NCBI GenBank assembly: GCA_008933835.1 | Contig: WBUG01000024.1 | Coordinates: 1-45,824 of the forward strand | Origin: Bacteroidota bacterium | GTDB taxonomy: Bacteria; Bacteroidota; Ignavibacteria; UBA10030; UBA8401 | Reading direction: 5' to 3' | Length of the DNA: 45,824 nucleotides | Shown: positions 40,830 through 45,824 of the stretch, in pieces | How positions within the stretch are numbered: position 1 is the first letter of the stretch | Layout of the letters: the number at the start of each line of letters is the position of its first letter | Notes under the pieces: model-generated | The model's input: only the letters and a program-made list of their open reading frames with translations | The model's database searches: none | Told to the model about the DNA's origin: nothing | Program-made: the position numbers and the translations under genes

Positions 40830-41887
40830 AGAGGGTTTCGATGGTGTTGGTGCTCTCGGCGCTCATGTTGACCGCCCTGCCGACTTCTCCGGTCATGGCG
40901 CAGGATGGGCGTTCGTACCTTCCGGTCATCGCGCCGCGCGGCAGTGCGGTGACGTCGCTGGGAACGGAACTCAGTGCGATGCTGCGGGACCGCCATGGAC
41001 GCTACTGGTTCGTCTCGAACGGCAACGGAGTCTACCGGCGCGACGGAGCGTCCCTCGTCCGCTTCACGGTCCGGGACGGTCTGCTCAGCGATTTCATCCT
41101 TTCCGTTCAGGAGGATGTGCGCGGCGACCTCTGGTTCGGCACCCGGGAGGGACTCTGCCGATACAACGGCCTGACCTTCTCGGACTACTCCGACACCGTC
41201 GCCCGCGCACCCAGGGGAACGATCCGGTACCGTTCCGGCGGACTCTTCTTCCCCCACCGTGACGGCGTCTGCTACTACGATGGTACGTCGTTCACGAACA
41301 TCGTGTACCATGCAGATACCCTCCGACACCGCTATGGCACGATGGCGCGTCCGTTCAGCGTCTACAGCACCGTGGTGGACCGCTCCGGCATCGTCTGGTT
41401 CGGTACCCAGGAAAAGGGGGTGTGCCGATTCAACGGAACAACGTATACCTATCTCACGGAAAAGGGGCTCGCCGGTCCCGCGGTACGGACGGTCTTTCAG
41501 GATTCCAGGGGGACGATGTGGTTCGGCAACAACGGGCGCGGTCTGTTCCGCTATGACGGGAAACGGCTCGTCAACGTCACGGATGAGAAGGGATTGGAAA
41601 ATCCGGAGTACCTCAAGACCGGCCGGTTGGACGGTCCTCCCGGCACGCTCTCACGCGTCTGGGCCGTCAATGAAGACGACGACGGTGTTCTGTGGATCGG
41701 CACCATCGACAACGGTCTTTGGAAGTACGACGGAACGACCCTGACGAACTACACGGTGAAGGAGGGACTCCCCGGCAATGCCGTCTGGTCCATTTACAAA
41801 GACCGCGGGGGAGTCCTCTGGTTCATCACGAACGGTAACGCGGTGAGCCGGTTCAACGGCAGGACGTTCGTGCCGTTTCCGAACTGA
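40826..41887 (+). CDS. Exported two-component-regulator-type beta-propeller protein
   Basis: This 353-residue protein has a signal peptide (KRVSMVLVLSALMLTALPTSPVMAQ, residues 2-26) and about seven propeller repeats of the Reg_prop type (DVRGDLWFGTREGLCRYNG, RSGIVWFGTQEKGVCRFNG, SRGTMWFGNNGRGLFRYDG, DDGVLWIGTIDNGLWKYDG). Such propellers form the sensor domain of hybrid two-component systems, but here no kinase or T9SS tail is attached. It is therefore a free periplasmic or surface propeller, perhaps a ligand-binding partner. GGAAGG lies immediately upstream and the ATG overlaps the stop of the small membrane gene. Confidence 0.87.
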   Translation: MKRVSMVLVLSALMLTALPTSPVMAQDGRSYLPVIAPRGSAVTSLGTELSAMLRDRHGRYWFVSNGNGVYRRDGASLVRFTVRDGLLSDFILSVQEDVRGDLWFGTREGLCRYNGLTFSDYSDTVARAPRGTIRYRSGGLFFPHRDGVCYYDGTSFTNIVYHADTLRHRYGTMARPFSVYSTVVDRSGIVWFGTQEKGVCRFNGTTYTYLTEKGLAGPAVRTVFQDSRGTMWFGNNGRGLFRYDGKRLVNVTDEKGLENPEYLKTGRLDGPPGTLSRVWAVNEDDDGVLWIGTIDNGLWKYDGTTLTNYTVKEGLPGNAVWSIYKDRGGVLWFITNGNAVSRFNGRTFVPFPN

Positions 41888-41986
41888 ACGGAGAGGAAGC
41901 ACGGGGAGCCAGAGGGTGGGTACGTGGTGCCCGGCGCCGGATTCACAGTTCAGGATGCAGAGTTATTTACGTCATCTCTGAAGTGC

Positions 41987-42021
41987 GTTGTGTTTTGTGA
42001 TGTGTGATTTCCATTTGTGTT
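41987..42021 (+). repeat. TTTGTGA-type heptamer array before DUF4256
   Basis: Five units: GTTGTGT, TTTGTGA, TGTGTGA, TTTCCAT, TTGTGTT. It lies 30 bp before the ATG of the DUF4256 gene, in the same direction. Confidence 0.7.
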
Positions 42022-42051
42022 CCATATGATCAATATTGAGGAGCCGCTTCG

Positions 42052-42633
42052 ATGGCGAAGAAAACAGAAAAGAAGGAGACGAAGAACGCCGCTTCATCCG
42101 GTGACCTGATGCCGGTCCTGGAACAGCGGTTCGGAAAGAACATGGCGCGTCACAAAGGAATGACGTGGGAGGCGGTCCGGAAAGCGCTGGAGAAGAGTCC
42201 CGCGGTGGTCAAGGCGCTGGAGGAGATGGAACGGAGCGGTGGCGAGCCGGACGTCGTGTCACTCCCCGCGGCGAAGGGGGTGCTCGTCTTCGCGGACTGC
42301 GCGGCGGAGAGTCCCGCCGGGCGCCGGAGCATCTGTTTCGACCGCACCGCACGGGTCAACCGCAAGGAGCATCCGCCGAAGAACAGCGCGGAGGAGCTCG
42401 CCGCGGCCATGGGGATCGCGTTGATGACCGAAACGGAATACCGCTCGCTGCAGGAGTTCGGCGAGTTCGACCTGAAGACCTCCAGCTGGGTCGCCACGCC
42501 GGACGACGTGCGGGAACGGGGAGGCGCCCTCTTCTGCGACCGCCGCTACGGAAGGGTCTTCACCTACCACAACGGAGCGGATTCGTACTATGCGGCGAGG
42601 GGATTCAGGGGGATCGTGAAGGTGAAAAGCTGA
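42052..42633 (+). CDS. DUF4256 family protein
   Basis: This 193-residue soluble protein contains LMPVLEQRFGKNMARHKGMTW, CAAESPAGRRSICFDR and YFGEF-like segments (LQEFGEFDLKTSSWVATP), followed by GALFCDRRYGRVFTYHNGADSYYAARGFRG, all typical of DUF4256. Function is unknown. GAGGAG lies before the ATG at 42052. The N-terminal Lys/Glu-rich stretch (1-14) is probably disordered. A tandem repeat zone follows its stop. Confidence 0.9.
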   Translation: MAKKTEKKETKNAASSGDLMPVLEQRFGKNMARHKGMTWEAVRKALEKSPAVVKALEEMERSGGEPDVVSLPAAKGVLVFADCAAESPAGRRSICFDRTARVNRKEHPPKNSAEELAAAMGIALMTETEYRSLQEFGEFDLKTSSWVATPDDVRERGGALFCDRRYGRVFTYHNGADSYYAARGFRGIVKVKS

Positions 42634-42640
42634 TGGAGAA

Positions 42641-42861
42641 TGGAAAATGGATAATGGATGATGGATAATCGGAATGATGAACGATGAATGAAGAACGGAT
42701 GCAATGCGGTTCTAGAAACAGTATAAAGCGAGAACGAAAGATGCTTCAAATGGAAAATGGATGATGGATAATGGATATTGAGGAATGATGAACGACGAAT
42801 GAAGAACGGATGCAATGCGGCTCTAGAAGCAGTATAAAGCGAGAACGATAGATACTTTAAA
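42641..42861. repeat. Tandem duplication of a 110-bp unit built from heptamers
   Basis: Copy 1 (42641-42750) and copy 2 (42751-42861) are head-to-tail and differ at only a few bases plus a 1-bp shift. Each starts with TGGATAA/TGGATGA heptamers, then TGATGAA/CGATGAA/TGAAGAA heptamers, then a non-periodic stretch with TCTAGAA and AGTATAAAGCGAGAACG. The heptamer part has diverged more than the unique part. Confidence 0.85.
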
Positions 42862-42877
42862 AGCTGCGTTTTACAGA

Positions 42878-42905
42878 GTGTGATTTGTGATGTGTTGTTT
42901 GTGAT
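42878..42905 (+). repeat. TTTGTGA-type heptamer array before the RibD-like gene
   Basis: Four units: GTGTGAT, TTGTGAT, GTGTTGT, TTGTGAT. It lies 35 bp before the GTG start of the next gene and in its direction. Confidence 0.7.
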
Positions 42906-42940
42906 TCATCTTTTAATTTCTCTCATAATCGCGGGGTTTT

Positions 42941-43501
42941 GTGAGGAAGATCGTTTTCGCCATCAACATCAGTGCGGACGGGTTCTGCGGTCATGAGGAC
43001 ATCGCCGCGGACGACGAGTTGCATGCGTACCACACGGAGGTGCTGCGCGCAACGGACACCATCCTCTGCGGACGGATCACCTATCAGCTGATGGTACCCT
43101 ACTGGCCGGAGATCGCGCGGACGCAGTCCGAAGACCCCGCCTCCAACGAGTTCGCCCGCGTGTTCGACGCGCTGGAGAAGGTGGTCTTCTCCGCATCGAT
43201 GAAGCAATCGGACGACCCTCACACGCGCATCGCGCGCCTGCCGGTCGCGGACGAGGCGCTCGCATTGAAATCGCAGAACGGAAAGGATATCGGCGTCGGG
43301 GGGCTGAGCATCGCCTCGCAGCTCTCGGAACGCGGACTCATCGACGAGTACCGCTTCGTCGTCCACCCGGTCATCGCCGGCAAAGGTCCGCGTCTGTTCG
43401 AGAAGGTCACGCCGCTGAGTTCGGTCCCCCTGGAGCTTGTCGGTTCCACGACGTTCCGTTCCGGAGCCATCGCGATGCACTACCGGAAGGCGGAGCGATG
43501 A
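42941..43501 (+). CDS. Dihydrofolate reductase/RibD C-terminal family protein
   Basis: This 186-residue protein begins MRKIVFAINISADGFCGHED and has ILCGRITYQLM, VVFSAS, IGVGGLSIASQLSERGLIDEYRFVVHPVIAGKGPRLFE, the full RibD-C/DHFR fold. Members reduce NADPH-dependent substrates in riboflavin or folate-like chemistry; this stand-alone branch has no assigned substrate. The start is GTG at 42941 with only a weak GCGGGG upstream. The next gene begins 30 bp after the stop. Confidence 0.9.
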   Translation: MRKIVFAINISADGFCGHEDIAADDELHAYHTEVLRATDTILCGRITYQLMVPYWPEIARTQSEDPASNEFARVFDALEKVVFSASMKQSDDPHTRIARLPVADEALALKSQNGKDIGVGGLSIASQLSERGLIDEYRFVVHPVIAGKGPRLFEKVTPLSSVPLELVGSTTFRSGAIAMHYRKAER

Positions 43502-43531
43502 GCAGGGAACGGTATCCGGTGAGAGCGTACA

Positions 43532-44356
43532 ATGACGGCGACTGAACGATTCTTGACATCCCCGCCCGTGTTCCGCACCGTCGTACTGTCGGGTGCGGCG
43601 GTGTTGCTCGCCCTGCTGGCGGCGCTGCAGGACCGTCTGGAGGCGCATCTGCAGCAGAGCGGATTCTATTGGTCGGAATCGCTCCTCTTCAGCGCGGTGT
43701 GGTGGCTCTTCGCGCCGCTGGCGGCGGGAACGTTCGTCCTCCTCATGCGGACACGGCGTCCCCTGCACGCGATGCCGGTCGCCGTCATCGGTGTGTCGGC
43801 GCTGCACCTGCTCCTCTTTCCCCTCATCGTCCTGACGGTCTCGGCGCTCTTCTACGAGACGACCTTCAGCTATGGACGGACGCTCCGGTACGCATTGCAG
43901 GAATACGCTCTCACCGTCCCGCTCATCTACACCGCCGTCTCGGTATCCTCCGTCATCGTCGCGCTGAAACGGCGCGCGCCGGGTACGGCCGCCGTTCCGC
44001 CTCCGGCACTGGTGGTGACCGAAGGACGGAAACGCATCCGGCTCTCCGCCGGTGAGATCCAGCATCTGTCGGCCGATCCGCCGTACGTGCGGATCCATGG
44101 AGCCGGACGAACGCTGTTGCACACCGCGACCCTCCGCGAGATGGAGTCACTCCTCTCCGCCGCCGGGTTCGTCCGCATCCATAAATCGTCCCTCATCAAT
44201 CCTTCGCGGGTCATATCGTACGTCTCGCGGCTCAACGGCGATTACGACGTCACGATGGCGGACGGCAGCGTGCTGCGGGTCAGCCGCCACTATGCGGCGG
44301 CGTTCAAAGCCGCCTGTGCTCCTCGGGACGCCGCAGCATCTCCTCGTCTTGGCTGA
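43532..44356 (+). CDS. Membrane-bound LytTR DNA-binding regulator
   Basis: This 274-residue protein has four predicted membrane helices (about residues 13-33, 48-72, 77-103 and 120-145) and a C-terminal LytTR domain (about 165-262: RKRIRLSAGEIQHLSADPPYVRIHGAGRTLLH, FVRIHKSSLINPSRVISY). It has no receiver or kinase. It would bind promoters while anchored in the membrane, possibly sensing a membrane signal directly. It is separate from the LytS/LytR pair at 33368-35787. The downstream dioxygenase gene begins 49 bp later and could be a target or operon partner. Confidence 0.88.
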   Translation: MTATERFLTSPPVFRTVVLSGAAVLLALLAALQDRLEAHLQQSGFYWSESLLFSAVWWLFAPLAAGTFVLLMRTRRPLHAMPVAVIGVSALHLLLFPLIVLTVSALFYETTFSYGRTLRYALQEYALTVPLIYTAVSVSSVIVALKRRAPGTAAVPPPALVVTEGRKRIRLSAGEIQHLSADPPYVRIHGAGRTLLHTATLREMESLLSAAGFVRIHKSSLINPSRVISYVSRLNGDYDVTMADGSVLRVSRHYAAAFKAACAPRDAAASPRLG

Positions 44357-44405
44357 AATCCCTTGTTCCCGCGGCGCCGGGAGCGTATCATTCCGGAAAA
44401 ACGCC

Positions 44406-45536
44406 ATGACGACCTCCGTATCGCTCTGCCTTCTCCTCCTCCCCTTCGCCGCCGCGGCGGACGTGACCGTGTCCGACACACCTCCGCTCCGTGCCGTCGC
44501 GGCGCATGACACCAGTCCCGGCTGGCATCAGCGCGGACAGCGGGTGCTCATCACCGGCACGGTGACCCGTGCGGACGGCCGAACGCCGGTCCCCGACGTG
44601 CTCATCTATTACTACCACACCGACATCGACGGCCGGTACCGTCACCGTCCCGGCGAACCGCGCTCTATGCCGCCGAACGCGCAGGGACAGACGCACGGCT
44701 CCATCCGCGGCTGGGTTCGGACGGACCGGAACGGACGGTACCGCATCTACACGGTGCGTCCCGGCACGTATCCGTCGCGGGACTTTCCGGCCCACGTTCA
44801 CATGACCGTCAAGGAACCGAACGACGTGCCGGAGTACTACATCGACGACGTCGTGTTCGATGACGATCCGCTCCTCACCTCCCGGTACCGCCGCTCCATG
44901 GAGAACCGCGGCGGAAGCGGCGTCGTGCGTTTGTCCGGCGGCGGCGCCTTGAAGACCGGCGAACGGAACATCATCCTCGGCAAGGGGATCCCCGGCCATC
45001 CAGACCGCCGGTCCGCCCCCCGTTCCGGGAAGGACATCGGCGAGGAGGTCCTCTCCTTCACGCCGTTCCATGCCTGGGGACCGGACAAGGGGAAGCGCAC
45101 CTGTCCCGTCTGCGCGTACGGCCGTTACCACGGCATCCTGTATTTCTCCGGCGATGCATCGGCATCGGATGAGACTCGGACGTGGCTGCGCTTCCTCGAG
45201 CAGGAGAGCGCCGCCCGCGGCGAACATCTCAAAGCGTACTACATCCTCGGCGATGAGCGCTCGTATGAACACCGGAAGCGTGAACGCTCCCTCGCGTCGG
45301 TCGGAGCGGAGCTCGGTCTGACCCGCGTCGCGCTGACCTTCGTTCCCTCCTTCTCTGATACGGAGTCCGACGTACATCTCCAGCACATCGATCCGCACGT
45401 TCGGAACACGGTCATCCTCTACCGCCGCAGCCGCATCATCGGCTCCTTCACGGACGCTCCGGCCTCCGAAAGCACCTTCGCCGCGCTCCGGGAACTGCTG
45501 GACCGTACGGCGGATGAGTACATCTTCTCAGAATAG
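44406..45536 (+). CDS. Exported intradiol dioxygenase-like protein fused to a CxxC thioredoxin-like domain
   Basis: This 376-residue protein has a signal peptide (MTTSVSLCLLLLPFAAAA) and an intradiol ring-cleavage dioxygenase domain (about 45-165). All four iron ligands are visible by motif: Y78 (DGRY), Y122 (RPGTYP), H130 and H132 (PAHVH). The second part (about 215-376) begins FTPFHAWGPDKGKRTCPVC, giving C233-P-V-C236, and has strand/helix order like a redoxin (GILYFSGD, LKAYYILGD, NTVILYRRSRIIGSF). This fits a thioredoxin-like fold. The first domain would oxidise catechol-like substrates outside the cytoplasm; the second may be a redox or metal-handling module. The start at 44406 is set by the signal peptide. 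Confidence 0.82.
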   Translation: MTTSVSLCLLLLPFAAAADVTVSDTPPLRAVAAHDTSPGWHQRGQRVLITGTVTRADGRTPVPDVLIYYYHTDIDGRYRHRPGEPRSMPPNAQGQTHGSIRGWVRTDRNGRYRIYTVRPGTYPSRDFPAHVHMTVKEPNDVPEYYIDDVVFDDDPLLTSRYRRSMENRGGSGVVRLSGGGALKTGERNIILGKGIPGHPDRRSAPRSGKDIGEEVLSFTPFHAWGPDKGKRTCPVCAYGRYHGILYFSGDASASDETRTWLRFLEQESAARGEHLKAYYILGDERSYEHRKRERSLASVGAELGLTRVALTFVPSFSDTESDVHLQHIDPHVRNTVILYRRSRIIGSFTDAPASESTFAALRELLDRTADEYIFSE

Positions 45537-45545
45537 ACACCGGAT

Positions 45546-45573
45546 CTGTTGTTATCTTGTGATTTGTGATTTT
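45546..45573 (+). repeat. TTTGTGA-type heptamer array near the right end
   Basis: Four units: CTGTTGT, TATCTTG, TGATTTG, TGATTTT. It lies 10 bp after the dioxygenase stop. A looser array with TTGTTGT, TTACTGT and TCACCGA follows at about 45702-45722. Confidence 0.55.
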
Positions 45574-45679
45574 CTCTAACCTGGGTTGCTGTTGTTCAAA
45601 TGCAGTCGTTGTTTCATACGATAGGTCGGTGATCCACCTGCGTTCGTCCCGCGGAACTCCTGAATAACCGAACTTCGGT

Positions 45680-45697
45680 GGACGGGTGACACCGTCC
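45680..45697. repeat. GGACGG...CCGTCC hairpin repeat
   Basis: GGACGG (45680-45685) and CCGTCC (45692-45697) form a 6-bp stem with a 6-base loop, followed by CTAC. It resembles the short GTAGGGACGG-type hairpins scattered through many genomes, and is comparable in style to the hairpin at 4227. Confidence 0.45.
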
Positions 45698-45807
45698 CTA
45701 CTTGTTGTTTACTGTTCACCGATTCGTCAATCCTCAAGATTCCATCCCTCCCCCCTCTCTTTTCTTTTCCTGTTCAGTATATTGCCGGTGACAATTCAGG
45801 AGCGCTC

Positions 45808-45824
45808 ATGGTCCGCCGGACCTT
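45808..45824 (+). CDS. Start of a further gene, cut by the window edge
   Basis: ATG at 45808 opens a frame MVRRT... that runs off the end. AGGAG (45798-45802) lies 5 bases upstream as a ribosome-binding site. TATATTG at 45778-45784 is a possible -7 promoter box. The product cannot be recognised from five codons. Confidence 0.45.

Larger units (their letters stand above)
42634..42940. other. Gene-free gap occupied by duplicated heptamer arrays
   Basis: All 307 bp between DUF4256 and the RibD-like gene hold repeats: a tandem duplication of a 110-bp unit (42641-42861), then a TTTGTGA-type array (42878-42905). A minus-strand open frame across it only translates the repeats. TAATTTC near 42913 with TTG about 20 bp before it is a possible promoter for the next gene. 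Confidence 0.75.

Noticed and set aside
42588-42815. Minus-strand small open frame with HPFFI and SSF repeats
   Set aside because: It is only a translation of the duplicated heptamer arrays; it has no ribosome-binding site and no non-repeat content.

Overview
The window comes from a GC-rich bacterium of the Bacteroidota/Chlorobiota group, most likely an Ignavibacteria- or Kapabacteria-like lineage. Three secreted proteins carry the PNPFNP-type Por/type IX secretion (T9SS) sorting module typical of that group. Several upstream regions fit the Bacteroidota promoter form TTTG-N19/20-TAnnTTTG. Housekeeping gene forms (long RpoZ, family-4 uracil-DNA glycosylase, LytTR regulators, DUF1460, DUF2200, DUF4256) also fit. 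The lineage call is inference; there is no rRNA in the window.

Layout. 1-4758 is accessory. The left edge cuts an IS30-like transposase. Next to it is a 1,274-residue secreted beta-helix protein whose body is AT-rich and whose last 80 codons are GC-rich, followed by about 800 bp of intergenic repeats. 4759-11612 is core: a beta-CASP RNase-like protein (minus strand), then yicC, gmk, rpoZ, coaBC, udg and dnaB in one direction. 11744-22145 holds short operons: a DUF1460 amidase-like protein, YjdF and CPBP membrane proteins, a flavin split-barrel protein, a SpoIIE-type phosphatase overlapping a CDF metal transporter, a class V PLP enzyme, and a chain of small genes joined by ATGA overlaps.

22226-29188 contains two large PAS/hybrid histidine kinases facing each other tail to tail, with related membrane sensor regions. 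29427-45536 is a run of plus-strand genes: a beta-hydroxyacid dehydrogenase, a secreted M19 dipeptidase with a sorting module in an unusual internal position, a LytS/LytR pair translationally coupled to two small genes, a T9SS cargo protein, oxidoreductases, a beta-propeller protein, several small DUF proteins, a membrane LytTR regulator, and a secreted intradiol dioxygenase fused to a CxxC domain.

The most striking signal lies outside the genes. Many gaps between co-directional genes are filled with degenerate short tandem arrays, mostly of 7-bp period and twice of 8-bp period. The heptamer differs from site to site (TTTACTG, GGATGCA, ATGATGA, AAAAGAG, CTTTTTT, TTTGTGA) but the period is kept. 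A TTTGTGA-type array recurs just before genes, always in the same orientation relative to the downstream gene, and may supply the -33 TTTG of promoters. In four gaps a purine-rich array follows the upstream stop codon and a TTTGTGA array precedes the next gene.

No tRNA, rRNA, CRISPR array, prophage or defence island was recognised.
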